Under the pieces are notes generated by a model. That model saw only the letters and a program-made list of their open reading frames with translations, was not told where the DNA came from and searched no databases. Positions 1 through 9,724 of a stretch of DNA of 64,000 bases are shown in pieces (position 1 is the stretch's first letter; every line of letters starts with the position of its first letter). The stretch comes from Arsenicicoccus piscis (GTDB lineage: Bacteria; Actinomycetota; Actinomycetes; Actinomycetales; Dermatophilaceae): contig NZ_JAKZHV010000003.1 of the NCBI RefSeq assembly GCF_022568835.1, forward strand, positions 549,926-613,925, written 5' to 3'. The position numbers were made by a program, and so were the translations under genes.

Positions 1-72
1 CCTCCACCTGGAGGGTCGGGGCTTCGGCGTCGAGCGCTTCCGCTTGCCGACCCCTCGACCTGAGAGGACGCT

Positions 73-948
73 GTGCGCATGACGGTTGACGGTGTGTCTG
101 AAACTGTTTCTGAGGCGGGGCAGGTCGAGCGGCGTGCGGTGCTGAGCGGTGCGGTCGTGCTGCTCGGTGGCGCCCTCGTCGCGGGGGCCGGGCCGGCGAG
201 CGCGGCGGGGCTGACGGTCCGCAGCCAGCTCGACCGCGCGGTGCGGGGTGCGATCGGCTCCCGCACGTCCTCGACCGGGCTCGCCCTGGTCGACGCCCGC
301 ACCGGCGCCACCTACTCGTTCAACGGCGGCTGGACGAACGAGTGCGGCTCCATCGTCAAGGTCCTCATCGTGGCGGCCGCCATACGACGGGCGCGCTCGC
401 GCGGCGCCTTCCTCGACGGCACGCAGCAGTCGTGGGCCCGACGCGCGATCGTCGTGAGCGACAACGCTGCCGCCCACGCGCTCTACAGGTATGCGGGGGG
501 TTTTGCCGCGATCCGCTCGACCGCGGCCGCGTTCGGGATGGGTGCGACCTCGCGCGCTGCCGCACCGAGCAGCTGGGGGCGCACCCGGACCTGCGCCACT
601 GATCAGGTAGCCCTCGTGCGGGGCCTGCGCTACGGCACCGGTGCGCTGCGCTCCTCGGACCGGGCGTACCTGCTGGAGCTCATGCGTCAGGTGACCGGCT
701 CGCAGCGCTGGGGCGTGGGCATCGTCGACACCGATGCGGCGACGACCGCGTGGCTGAAGAACGGGTGGGTGCCGCTGGCGCCCGACGGCAGCTGGCGGGT
801 CAACTCCGTCGGGCACGTGCGGGGCCACGGTCGGGACTACTCGCTCGCCATCCTCAGCACGCGCAACGGGTCGATGGGCAGCGGAGTGGCGCGGGTCGAC
901 GCGGTCTCGCGCGCGGTCTACGGGTCGCTGGCACAGCCGCTGCGGTGA
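73..948 (+). CDS. secreted beta-lactamase-fold serine hydrolase
   Basis: The 291-residue product looks like an exported class A beta-lactamase-type serine hydrolase. An N-terminal hydrophobic segment with a twin Arg (R20-R21) ends at an Ala-rich cleavage region near residue 45. The fold's motifs are visible: SxxK (S93-I-V-K96), SDN (S129-D130-N131) and a K-N-G triad near residue 230 in place of KTG/KSG. Such proteins in actinobacteria may act on peptidoglycan or be inactive relatives; beta-lactam hydrolysis is not shown by sequence alone. The start is GTG at 73, with GAGAGGACG just upstream; the ATG at 79 is the alternative. It sits immediately before truA, where rplQ is common in relatives. 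Confidence 0.75.
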   Translation: MRMTVDGVSETVSEAGQVERRAVLSGAVVLLGGALVAGAGPASAAGLTVRSQLDRAVRGAIGSRTSSTGLALVDARTGATYSFNGGWTNECGSIVKVLIVAAAIRRARSRGAFLDGTQQSWARRAIVVSDNAAAHALYRYAGGFAAIRSTAAAFGMGATSRAAAPSSWGRTRTCATDQVALVRGLRYGTGALRSSDRAYLLELMRQVTGSQRWGVGIVDTDAATTAWLKNGWVPLAPDGSWRVNSVGHVRGHGRDYSLAILSTRNGSMGSGVARVDAVSRAVYGSLAQPLR

Positions 949-1005
949 GCTCACGCCCGCCGCGGGTCCGACGGCACCGGCGCTCGCGGACAGTAGGCTG
1001 ACGGG

Positions 1006-1839
1006 ATGCGTCTGCGGGTCGACTTCGGCTATGACGGCACGGACTTCCACGGGTGGGCGGCGCAGCCGGGGCTGCGCACCGTCGAGGGCGAGCTCGGCGC
1101 CGCCTTTACGACGATCCTGCGGGCCGCGGAGCCGGTCAGTCTCACCGTCGCGGGCCGCACCGACGCCGGCGTGCACGCCCGCGGCGCCGTGTGTCACCTC
1201 GACGTCGCCGACGACCTGCTCGTAGCCCTCCCGGGCCGGTCCGCACGCGACCCGCTGGACGCGGCCCTGACCCGCCTCGGCGGTGTCCTGCCGCCCGACC
1301 TGGTGGTGCGCTCGGTGCAGGAAGCACCACCCGGCTTCGACGCGCGCTTCTCGGCGCTGTCGCGCCGCTACCGCTATCGGATCTGCGACGACCGCGCCCG
1401 GCTGGACCCGCTGCGCCGCCGCGACACCGTGGTGGTGAAGCGGCCGCTGGACGTGGCCGCCATGGACGAGGCGGCCCAGCAGCTGCTCGGGCTCGGCGAC
1501 TTCGCGGCGTTCTGCAAGCGGCGCGAGGGGGCGACCACGATCCGCACGCTGCTCGACCACCGCTGGGAGCGGGACGCCGACGGCACGATCGTCGGCACCG
1601 TGCGCGCCGACGCGTTCTGCCACTCCATGGTGCGCGCGCTCGTCGGCGCGGTGGTGCCCGTGGGGGAGGGGCGCAAGCCGGTGAGCTGGCCCCTCGAGGT
1701 GATGACGGCTGGTCGGCGCGACCCCGGCGTCGTCGTCATGCCGGCGCACGGGCTGTGCCTGGAGGAGGTCGAGTACCCGCCCGACGACGAGCTGGCGCTG
1801 CGGGCCGAGGAGGCCCGGGCCGTGCGCACGCTGGGGTAG
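1006..1839 (+). CDS. truA: tRNA pseudouridine(38-40) synthase TruA
   Basis: TruA isomerises uridines 38-40 of the tRNA anticodon arm to pseudouridine in the cytoplasm. The 277-residue product begins with the family start (DFGYDGTDFHGWA) and has the catalytic-Asp motif GRTDAGVHA near residues 50-58; length is normal. A TAGGCT -10-like box at 994-999 lies 6 nt before the ATG, so the mRNA may be leaderless. The truA-rplM-rpsI block is a usual actinobacterial arrangement, but here about 10 kb of other genes separate truA from rplM. Confidence 0.95.
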   Translation: MRLRVDFGYDGTDFHGWAAQPGLRTVEGELGAAFTTILRAAEPVSLTVAGRTDAGVHARGAVCHLDVADDLLVALPGRSARDPLDAALTRLGGVLPPDLVVRSVQEAPPGFDARFSALSRRYRYRICDDRARLDPLRRRDTVVVKRPLDVAAMDEAAQQLLGLGDFAAFCKRREGATTIRTLLDHRWERDADGTIVGTVRADAFCHSMVRALVGAVVPVGEGRKPVSWPLEVMTAGRRDPGVVVMPAHGLCLEEVEYPPDDELALRAEEARAVRTLG

Positions 1840-2178
1840 GTGCGGGTGCGTGCTGGCCCGGCGTGGCTCAGGCCTCTGACGGGAGCGTGTAGCCGTACTG
1901 CAGGATCGGGATGAAGATCAACGGCGCGAGCAGCAGGAACACCGCCTGCACCACGTGAGCTCGCGGCCAGCGCCGCAGGCCCACATAGCCGATCAGCAGC
2001 CAGGTCGACACCTGGATGGCCTCCCACCACGTGGGCACCCCGAGCCTCGACACGAGGATCTCGTACGCCGCGTAGACCATGGCGGCCACGAACCAGACCT
2101 TGGCCAGCAACAGCCAGGGCGGGTCCGTCGTCCACGTCCGGTCATGTCTTCCAGGCCCCTGAGCCGCGCGCCCCCGGA

Positions 2179-3608
2179 GTTGAGTCCCCGATAGTGGTGT
2201 AGCGCGGTCGCTGTCCTCGTCCCGGTAGTGGACGTGGGTGCGGCCACCGCGTGATCCTTCGAGTCAACCTTCCACAGAATCCTCGAACGGAGTCATCACG
2301 ATGACCGCACCACACATTGTCGACCCTGCCGGCCTGCTGAGTGAAGCCCTGTCCGAAGCATCGCCGGACCTGATGCGCAGCCTGCTGCAGACCATGATCA
2401 ACGCGTTGCTGTCCGCGGACGCCGACGCGGTGGTCGGGGCCGAGTACGGCCAACCCAGCGCCTCGCGGACGGCGCAACGCAACGGCTACCGCCACCGCGA
2501 CCTCGATACCCGCGTCGGGACCGTGGATGTCGCGATCCCGAAGCTGCGGCAAGGCACCTACTTCCCGGAGTGGCTCCTCGAGCGCCGCAAGCGGGCAGAG
2601 TCCGCGCTGATCACCGTCGTCGCCGACTGCTACCTCGCCGGAGTGTCCACCCGCCGCATGGACAAGCTCGTCAAGACGTTGGGGATCGACTCGCTGTCCA
2701 AGTCCCAAGTGTCACGGATGGCGAGTGATCTGGACCAGATCGTCGAGGACTTCCGCCACCGGCCCCTGGCCGACGCAGGGCCGTTCACGTTCGTGTCCGC
2801 GGACGCGCTGACGATGAAGGTCCGCGAAGGCGGACGCGTGGTCAACGCCGTCGCGCTGATCGCGGTCGGTGTCAACGCCGACGGGCACCGCGAAGTCCTC
2901 GGGCTCCGCATCGCGACCAGTGAAACCGGGCCGGCGTGGAACGAGTTCTTCGCCGACCTGACCGCCCGCGGCCTGACCGGCGTCCGCTTGGTGACCTCCG
3001 ACGCCCACCAAGGCCTGGTCGAGGCCATCGCGGCGAACCTGCCCGGCGCGACCTGGCAACGCTGCCGCACCCACTATGCCGCGAACCTGATGTCGGTGAC
3101 CCCGAAGAGTATGTGGCCGGCCGTGAAAGCGATGCTGCACAGCGTGTACGACCAGCCCGGCAAGGACGCCGTCCAGGCGCAGTTCGACCGGCTGCTGGAC
3201 TACGTCGACGGGAAGCTGCCCGAGGTCCACGAGCACCTCGACGCCGCCCGCGCGGACATCCTCGCCTTCACCGCCTTCCCCAAAGACGTGTGGAACCAGA
3301 TCTGGTCGAACAACCCCGCCGAACGCCTCAACCGCGAGATCCGCCGCCGCACCGACAGCGTGGGGATCTTCCCCAACAGGGCAGCGATCGTGCGCCTGAT
3401 CGGAGCCGTCCTGGCCGAGCAAACCGATGAATGGGCCGAAGGACGCCGCTACCTCGGCCTCGACGTCCTCGCCCGCTGCCGCATCAACCTCATCACCGAC
3501 ACCGACACCGACACCGGCCCCGAGATCGGAGGCGACAACCTGCCCGCCCTCACAGCCTGACCCCCAACGAAGGAACACCCACCGCTACACCACTACCCGG
3601 GACTTGAC
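2179..3608 (+). mobile_element. IS256-family insertion sequence, copy 1 (about 1.43 kb)
   Basis: The element has 26-bp imperfect terminal inverted repeats (2179-2204 and the complement of 3583-3608, 4 mismatches), both containing TAGTGGTGTAGCG. It carries a single transposase gene and is flanked by a perfect direct repeat. Intact ends, gene and duplication point to a fairly recent insertion. It is a different element from the two IS256 copies at 39.7-42.8 kb: the proteins are clearly related but far from identical. Confidence 0.92.
2301..3560 (+). CDS. IS256-family (mutator-type) transposase
   Basis: This is a DDE transposase of 419 residues. The catalytic triad reads D168 (SADAL), D234 (TSDAH) and E341 (NNPAERLNRE), with the family's spacing. 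The ATG at 2301 follows CGAACGGAG and opens with MTAPHIVDPAGLL; an upstream in-frame extension to 2238 has no sensible RBS. The gene appears intact and potentially active. The C-terminal tail has an acidic Asp-Thr repeat (ITDTDTDTDTG). Confidence 0.95.
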   Translation: MTAPHIVDPAGLLSEALSEASPDLMRSLLQTMINALLSADADAVVGAEYGQPSASRTAQRNGYRHRDLDTRVGTVDVAIPKLRQGTYFPEWLLERRKRAESALITVVADCYLAGVSTRRMDKLVKTLGIDSLSKSQVSRMASDLDQIVEDFRHRPLADAGPFTFVSADALTMKVREGGRVVNAVALIAVGVNADGHREVLGLRIATSETGPAWNEFFADLTARGLTGVRLVTSDAHQGLVEAIAANLPGATWQRCRTHYAANLMSVTPKSMWPAVKAMLHSVYDQPGKDAVQAQFDRLLDYVDGKLPEVHEHLDAARADILAFTAFPKDVWNQIWSNNPAERLNREIRRRTDSVGIFPNRAAIVRLIGAVLAEQTDEWAEGRRYLGLDVLARCRINLITDTDTDTGPEIGGDNLPALTA

Positions 3609-3901
3609 CGCCCCCGGACCGCTCTGCCCGTTGCGTTCATGACAACCCCGTCCCACGAGAGCTCGTCCAATCGATCCAACGTACGCCGACGCCCGGCGGG
3701 CATGTACACCATCCGGTCCTCGGCTTCGAGCCGTCGGGTGACATCGCGTCAGTGGAGGTGGAAACCTTCCCGACCGAGCGTGAGGTAGATCCCCCGGGTA
3801 GCGGTATGTCAGTGGTGGGACATAGGCTCCGAGGCGCCTCACAGAGACGTGGGGTATCTGGTGCCGGCTCCTGGTGAGCCGCTCTGGCCTTAGGAGTCCT
3901 C

Positions 3902-6900
3902 GTGAGTTCACCTGCTCGCTCATCTCGTCGGTTGCTGGCTGCTCTCACCGGCGCCGCCCTCGCCGTGATGGGGCTGACCGTCCCCACCGCGTCGACCGCC
4001 GCCGCGGCGGACCCCGCGCCCGACCGCATCGTCACGCTCTACGGGTCGCTGCAGTCCGAGCTCGGCTGCACCAAGGACTGGGACCCGGCCTGCACCGCGA
4101 CGGCGCTCACCAAGACCGGGCCGAGCACCTACGCGCGCACCTTCACGGTGCCTGCGGGATCCTGGGAGATCAAGGTGGCGGTCAACGGCTCGACCGACGA
4201 GGCCTACGGTGCGGGGGGCGCCAAGGGCGGGGCCAACATCCCGCTCGTGCTCAAGGGGCCGGCGGCGGTGTCCTTCAGCTACGACGACAGCACCCACCAG
4301 ATCGGCATGACGCCGACGACGCTCGCCGGCGCGGCGACCAAGGCCGACCAGGCGCTCGCGACCGACAGCCTGCGCCCGCCGCTGACCCGCGAGCGGTTCT
4401 ACTTCGTGATGGCCGACCGGTTCGCCAACGGGGACCGCGCCAACGACACCGGCGGGCTCACCGGTGGCCGCCTCGAGACGGGCTTCGACCCGACCGACAA
4501 GGGCTTCTACCACGGTGGCGACCTCAAGGGCCTGACCCAGCGGCTGGACTACATCAAGGGTCTTGGCATGTCGGCGATCTGGCTGACGCCGTCGTTCAAG
4601 AATCGCCCGGTGCAGGGGACCGGAGCCGACGCGAGCGCCGGCTACCACGGCTACTGGATCACCGACTTCACCCAGATCGACCCGCACCTCGGCACGAACG
4701 CGGACATGAAGGCGCTCGTCGCCGCGGCGCACGCCAAGGGGATGAAGGTCTTCTTCGACATCATCACCAACCACACGGCCGACGTGCTCGACAACAGCGC
4801 GAAGAAGTACGACTACGTCTCGAAGGCGACCGTCCCCTACAAGGACGCGAGCGGCACCCCCTTCGACGACCGCGACTACATCAACAAGACGTTCCCGCCC
4901 CTGAGCGCCGCGACGTCGTTCCCCTACCCGCCGGTCTTCCGGACCGAGGCGGACCGCACCGTCAAGGTCCCGGCCTGGCTCAACGACCCGACGATGTACC
5001 ACAACCGCGGCGACTCGACCTACGCCGGCGAGTCCTCGACCTACGGCGACTTCGCGGGTCTGGACGACCTGTTCACCGAGCGCCCCGAGGTCGTCAAGGG
5101 GATGGGTGACATCTACAAGTCGTGGGTCGACTTCGGCATCGACGGCTTCCGCATCGACACGGTCAAGCACGTGAACCTCGAGTTCTGGCAGCAGTGGGCG
5201 CCGAGCGTGCTGGAGCACGCGCGATCCCGCGGCAACAAGGACTTCTTCATGTTCGGCGAGGTCTACGACGGTGACCCGAAGGTCATGTCGACCTACACCA
5301 CGGCCGGCAAGCTGCAGGCGACCCTGGACTTCGGCTTCCAGGGGGCCGCGCTGGGTGCGGTGCAGGGCAAGGCGACGACCGGCCTGCGCGACTTCTTCGC
5401 CTCCGACGACTGGTACACCGACACCGACTCCAACGCCTACGAGCTGCCGACCTTCCTCGGCAACCACGACATGGGCCGGGTCGCGATGATGCTGTCCAAG
5501 GCCGGCTACACCGGCTCGGACCTGCTCAAGCGCCTCGAGCTGGCCAACGCGCTGATGTTCACCACCCGCGGTCAGCCGGTCGTCTACTACGGCGACGAGC
5601 AGGGCTTCGCCGGCGCCGGCGGTGACAAGGACGCGCGGCAGGACATGTTCGCCACGAAGGTCGCGCAGTACGCCACCGAGGCCAACGTCCTCGGCGCCGG
5701 CGCCAAGGACCGCTACGACACCAGCTCGGTCCTCTACCGGCAGGTCGCGGCGCTGTCGGCGCTGCGCAGTGCGAACCCGGCGCTCGCCGACGGTGCCCAG
5801 GTGCACCGCTTCGCGTCGGACCAGGCGGGCATCTACGCCTTCTCCCGGATCGACAAGGCGACCGGCACCGAGTACGTCGTCGCGCTGAACACCGCAGCCA
5901 CCACGGCGGGCGCCAGCTTCTCGACCTACCTGCGCAACGGTGGGTTCACGCCGCTCTACGGCTCCACGTCGACGCTGCGCTCGGGCAAGGACGGTCGCGT
6001 GACCGTGTCCGTGCCGGGTCTCGGGCTGTCGGTCTGGAAGTCCCGTAGCTCCATCCGCGGCTCCGGTGGTGGCGCCGCCTCCCCGGTCTACCTGACCTCG
6101 CCCAGCGCCGGTGGCGTGGTGGGTGGCCGCGCCGAGATCGGTGCGGCGATCCCGGCCGGGACGTTCGCCGAGGTGAGCTTCGCCTACCGGCCCGTCGGGA
6201 CGTCGGCGTGGACCCCGCTCGGCACCGACGACAACGCGCCCTACCGCGTGTTCGCGGACGTGTCGGGGATGGCCAAGGGCACGCTGGTCGAGTACCGCGC
6301 CGTGGCCAAGGACCTGCGGGGACGGGTGACCGCGTCGTCCTCCTACGGCATCGTCGGGGATGCCGCTGCGGCGCCGACCGGCCCCGGCAGCGTCGGCCCG
6401 GTCACCCAGCCCGACGCCGTCTCGGTGCCTGGCGCGCACAACAGCGAGATGGGGTGTGCCGCCGACTGGGCCCCGGACTGCGCCCAGGCGCAGCTGGCGC
6501 TCGACCCCAAGGACCAGATCTGGAAGGGCACCTACGCCACGCTCCCGGCGGGGGAGTACTCCTACAAGGCCGCGATCAACAAGTCGTGGGACGAGAACTA
6601 CGGTGCCGGTGGTGCGGCAGGCGGTGGCAACATCACCTACACGGCTCCGGGTGGGCCGGTGACGTTCTACTACGACCACGCCACCCACTACGTGACGAGC
6701 ACCGCGCAAGGGCCGATCATCACCGCTCCCGGCTCTTACCAGAACGCTCTGGGGTGTGGCGGCGACTGGATGCCCGACTGCATGAAGCCGTGGCTGCAGG
6801 ATCCGGACGGTGACGGGGTCTACACCTGGTCCTCGGCCCAGATCCCGGCAGGCAGCTACGAGTTCAAGATCGCGCACGGGCTCACCTGGGACGAGAACTA

Positions 6901-9703
6901 CGGCGCCGGTGGGACGTTGAAGGGCGACAACATCAGCCTGAGCGTCCCCTCCGCCGGTACGGTGGTTACCCTGTCCTACACGCTCGCGACCCACCAGGTG
7001 ACAGTGAAGACCTCCAAGGCCGGGTCCGCCCCTGACCTCGCGAAGGCGAAGGCCATCTGGGTGGACCGCGACACCATCGCCTGGCCGGCCTCGGCCGTCC
7101 CGGCCGGCACCTCCCCGGCGCTGCTGCGCTGGCGGCTGCACTGGGCCGCCGGCGGCGGCCTGGCGGTCGACGCGGAGTCGATCACCGCACCCGGCTCGCA
7201 GCAGGCTGGCCTGCGGTACGACCCGGCGGGTCTGCCGGCGTCCGTCGTGGCCGCCCACCCGGAGCTCAAGGGCTATCTGGCGCTGCAGCTCAGCGGGTCC
7301 GCGGCCCGCAACGCCGAGACGATCCTGCGGGGCCAGGTGGCGGTCGGCCTCTACGACGCCACCGGGCGGGTGCTGGACGCGACCGGCGTCCAGGTGCCGT
7401 TGGTGCTCGACGACCTGTATGCCCGCTCGGCGGTGAAGGCCAGCTTCGGTGCGGTGCCGAGCCGCTCCGGGGCGTTCACCTTCCGGGTCTGGGCCCCGAC
7501 CGCCCAGGACGTGTCGCTGGTGACCTGGCCGGCGGGCTCGGCCGCCGACGCGCCGGTCGCCTCCGGGACGACCCGTGCCATGCAGCGGGCCTCCGACGGG
7601 TCGTGGTCCGTCACGGTCCCCCGGGCCGGTGGGATGCGCTACCTCTACCAGGTCGGTGTCTACGCACCGACCGCGAAGAAGGTCGTGCGCAACCTCGTGA
7701 CCGATCCCTACTCGGTCGCGCTCACGCTCGACTCGACCCGGTCCGTCGCCATCGACCTCTCGGACCGGGCGTTCGCCCCCGCGATGTGGCGCTCGACCCC
7801 GCAACCGGTCGTGCGCCAGCAGGTCGACCAGTCGATCTACGAGCTGCACGTGCGTGACTTCTCGATCGGGGACACCACCGTGCCGGCCGAGCACCGGGGC
7901 TCCTACCTCGCGTTCGCCGACGCCGGCAACGGCACCAAGCACCTGCAGGCGCTCGCCAAGGCGGGCCTGACGACCGTGCACCTGCTGCCGACCTTCGACA
8001 TCGCGTCGATCCCCGAGAACCCGGCCAAGCAGAAGTCGCCCGCGTGCGACCTGCGGTCGATGGGGCCGGCCGGCGAGGGGCAGCAGAAGTGCGTCGCGGC
8101 GGTCGCCGACCAGGACGGCTACAACTGGGGCTACGACCCGTGGCACTGGATGGCACCCGAGGGGTCCTACACCTCGACCGCGGCGGCAGCCGACGGCGGG
8201 GCGCGGGTGGCGGAGTTCCGCACCATGGTGGGAGCGCTGCACCGCGACGGCCTGCAGGTCGTGCTGGACCAGGTGTTCAACCACACGCCCGCCTCGGGGC
8301 AGGCGGACAAGTCGGTGCTCGACAAGATCGTGCCCGGCTACTACCAGCGGCTCGACGCTCAGGGCGCGGTCTACACCTCGACCTGCTGCCAGAACGTCGC
8401 GACCGAGCACGCGCTCGCAGAGAAGGCCATGGTCGACGCCGTCGTGGTGTGGGCCCGGGACTACAAGGTGGACGGCTTCCGCTTCGACCTGATGGGGCAC
8501 CACAGCCGGTCGACCATGCTCAAGGTGCGGGCGGCGCTCGACGCGCTGACCCCGGTCAAGGACGGCGTGGACGGCAAGCGGGTCTTCCTCTACGGCGAGG
8601 GCTGGAACTTCGGCGAGGTGGCCGACAACGCGCTCTTCGTCCAGGCCACCCAGGGCCAGCTCGGCGGCACGCACATCGCGAGCTTCAACGACCGCATCCG
8701 TGACGCGGTGCGCGGCGGTGGTCCGTTCGACGACGACCCGCGCCGGCAGGGCTTCGCGACCGGTGAGCTGACGTCCCCGAACGGTGCGGCCATCAACGCC
8801 GAGGCGGCGACCAGGCTGAAGAGCGACACCGACCTGCTCGCGCTCGGCCTGGCCGGCAACCTCAAGACCTTCGCCTGGACCGGGACGGCGGGCAAGGCCC
8901 TGACCGGCGCCACCACCCCCTACAACGGGGCGGTCGCCGGCTTCGCCGACCAGCCGGACGAGGTCATCAACTACGTCGACGCGCACGACAACGAGACGCT
9001 CTTCGACGCGCTCACCTACAAGCTGCCGACGGCGACGTCGATGAGCGACCGGGTGCGGGCCAACACGCTCGCGCTCGCGACCACGGCGCTGTCGCAGTCG
9101 CCGAGCTTCTGGCACGCGGGCGCCGACCTGCTGCGCTCCAAGAGCCTGGACCGCGACAGCTACAACAGCGGTGACTGGTTCAACACGCTGGACTGGACGG
9201 GCGCGGACAACGGGTTCGGCCACGGGCTGCCGCCCGCCGCCTCGAACTCGGCGAAGTGGCCGTTCATGAAGCCGCTGCTCGCCAACAGTGCACTGAAGCC
9301 GGGCGCGGCGGACGTGCAGCACGCGACGCAGCTGGCGCAGGAGCTGCTGCGGCTGCGCTACTCGTCGGCGCTGTTCCGGCTCGGCTCTGCCGACCAGATC
9401 AAGGCCAAGCTGACGTTCCCCGCCTCGGGGACGCCGGCGGCCCACCCGGGTGTGCTGGTCATGCGGCTCGACGACACGGTCGGCCGGCCCGTCGACCCGC
9501 AGCTGTCCGGTCTGGTCGTGGTCTTCAACGCCACCCCCACGGCGGTCAAGCAGCAGGTGCCGGGGCTCGCCGGGAAGGCGCTGACGTTGTCACCCGTCCA
9601 GGCCGGCGGCGTCGACCCGATCGTCAAGACGACCACGTGGGACGCGGCGAGCGGCACCGCCACCGTGCCGGCGTGGACGGTCTCGGTGCTGGTCCAGCGG
9701 TAG
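3902..9703 (+). CDS. secreted bifunctional alpha-amylase / type I pullulanase
   Basis: This 1933-residue extracellular enzyme joins two GH13 catalytic units and should cut alpha-1,4 and alpha-1,6 bonds in starch, glycogen or pullulan. Order: signal peptide (about 1-37, AAAADPAP), X25-like module (about 45-145), GH13 amylase (D419 in GFRIDT, E453 in FGEVYD, D523 in GNHDMG), Ig-like module (about 725-815), two more X25-like modules (about 838-925 and 940-1030), a pullulanase N-terminal region with a CBM48-like part near 1190-1290, and GH13 pullulanase (YNWGYDP signature near 1405; D1529, E1566, D1696). The start is GTG at 3902 after AGGAGTCC. The 260 bases upstream hold no gene and no operator I can name. 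No sortase or S-layer anchor is seen. Confidence 0.93.
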   Translation: MSSPARSSRRLLAALTGAALAVMGLTVPTASTAAAADPAPDRIVTLYGSLQSELGCTKDWDPACTATALTKTGPSTYARTFTVPAGSWEIKVAVNGSTDEAYGAGGAKGGANIPLVLKGPAAVSFSYDDSTHQIGMTPTTLAGAATKADQALATDSLRPPLTRERFYFVMADRFANGDRANDTGGLTGGRLETGFDPTDKGFYHGGDLKGLTQRLDYIKGLGMSAIWLTPSFKNRPVQGTGADASAGYHGYWITDFTQIDPHLGTNADMKALVAAAHAKGMKVFFDIITNHTADVLDNSAKKYDYVSKATVPYKDASGTPFDDRDYINKTFPPLSAATSFPYPPVFRTEADRTVKVPAWLNDPTMYHNRGDSTYAGESSTYGDFAGLDDLFTERPEVVKGMGDIYKSWVDFGIDGFRIDTVKHVNLEFWQQWAPSVLEHARSRGNKDFFMFGEVYDGDPKVMSTYTTAGKLQATLDFGFQGAALGAVQGKATTGLRDFFASDDWYTDTDSNAYELPTFLGNHDMGRVAMMLSKAGYTGSDLLKRLELANALMFTTRGQPVVYYGDEQGFAGAGGDKDARQDMFATKVAQYATEANVLGAGAKDRYDTSSVLYRQVAALSALRSANPALADGAQVHRFASDQAGIYAFSRIDKATGTEYVVALNTAATTAGASFSTYLRNGGFTPLYGSTSTLRSGKDGRVTVSVPGLGLSVWKSRSSIRGSGGGAASPVYLTSPSAGGVVGGRAEIGAAIPAGTFAEVSFAYRPVGTSAWTPLGTDDNAPYRVFADVSGMAKGTLVEYRAVAKDLRGRVTASSSYGIVGDAAAAPTGPGSVGPVTQPDAVSVPGAHNSEMGCAADWAPDCAQAQLALDPKDQIWKGTYATLPAGEYSYKAAINKSWDENYGAGGAAGGGNITYTAPGGPVTFYYDHATHYVTSTAQGPIITAPGSYQNALGCGGDWMPDCMKPWLQDPDGDGVYTWSSAQIPAGSYEFKIAHGLTWDENYGAGGTLKGDNISLSVPSAGTVVTLSYTLATHQVTVKTSKAGSAPDLAKAKAIWVDRDTIAWPASAVPAGTSPALLRWRLHWAAGGGLAVDAESITAPGSQQAGLRYDPAGLPASVVAAHPELKGYLALQLSGSAARNAETILRGQVAVGLYDATGRVLDATGVQVPLVLDDLYARSAVKASFGAVPSRSGAFTFRVWAPTAQDVSLVTWPAGSAADAPVASGTTRAMQRASDGSWSVTVPRAGGMRYLYQVGVYAPTAKKVVRNLVTDPYSVALTLDSTRSVAIDLSDRAFAPAMWRSTPQPVVRQQVDQSIYELHVRDFSIGDTTVPAEHRGSYLAFADAGNGTKHLQALAKAGLTTVHLLPTFDIASIPENPAKQKSPACDLRSMGPAGEGQQKCVAAVADQDGYNWGYDPWHWMAPEGSYTSTAAAADGGARVAEFRTMVGALHRDGLQVVLDQVFNHTPASGQADKSVLDKIVPGYYQRLDAQGAVYTSTCCQNVATEHALAEKAMVDAVVVWARDYKVDGFRFDLMGHHSRSTMLKVRAALDALTPVKDGVDGKRVFLYGEGWNFGEVADNALFVQATQGQLGGTHIASFNDRIRDAVRGGGPFDDDPRRQGFATGELTSPNGAAINAEAATRLKSDTDLLALGLAGNLKTFAWTGTAGKALTGATTPYNGAVAGFADQPDEVINYVDAHDNETLFDALTYKLPTATSMSDRVRANTLALATTALSQSPSFWHAGADLLRSKSLDRDSYNSGDWFNTLDWTGADNGFGHGLPPAASNSAKWPFMKPLLANSALKPGAADVQHATQLAQELLRLRYSSALFRLGSADQIKAKLTFPASGTPAAHPGVLVMRLDDTVGRPVDPQLSGLVVVFNATPTAVKQQVPGLAGKALTLSPVQAGGVDPIVKTTTWDAASGTATVPAWTVSVLVQR

Positions 9704-9724
9704 CCGCGGGGTGGCCAGGGCGCG

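Larger units (their letters stand above)
2169..3618. repeat. target-site duplication of the first IS256 element
   Basis: CGCCCCCGGA occurs at 2169-2178 and again at 3609-3618, directly outside the terminal inverted repeats. IS256-family elements usually duplicate 8-9 bp; the tenth matching base may be chance. Confidence 0.85.
1868..3640 (-). pseudogene. small membrane protein gene interrupted by an IS256-family element
   Basis: The 3' part (1868-2178) encodes hydrophobic segments ending in a Tyr-rich tail (QYGYTLPSEA); I do not recognise the family. Removing the element at 2179-3608 and one copy of its target duplication joins this frame to an ATG at 3640-3638 without a stop. The restored protein is about 110 residues: a basic N-terminus (MNATGRAVRGRAAQ), then WTTDPPWLLLAKVW and at least two membrane helices. 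A start further upstream is not excluded. The intact remaining ORF could still start at a TTG at 2110, but it would lack 30 residues and its native promoter. Confidence 0.65.

Noticed and set aside
3920..9445. 1841-residue open frame on the minus strand
   Set aside because: It is the antisense of the amylase-pullulanase gene; the Arg/Gly/Val-rich composition is typical of a high-GC shadow and no domain is readable.
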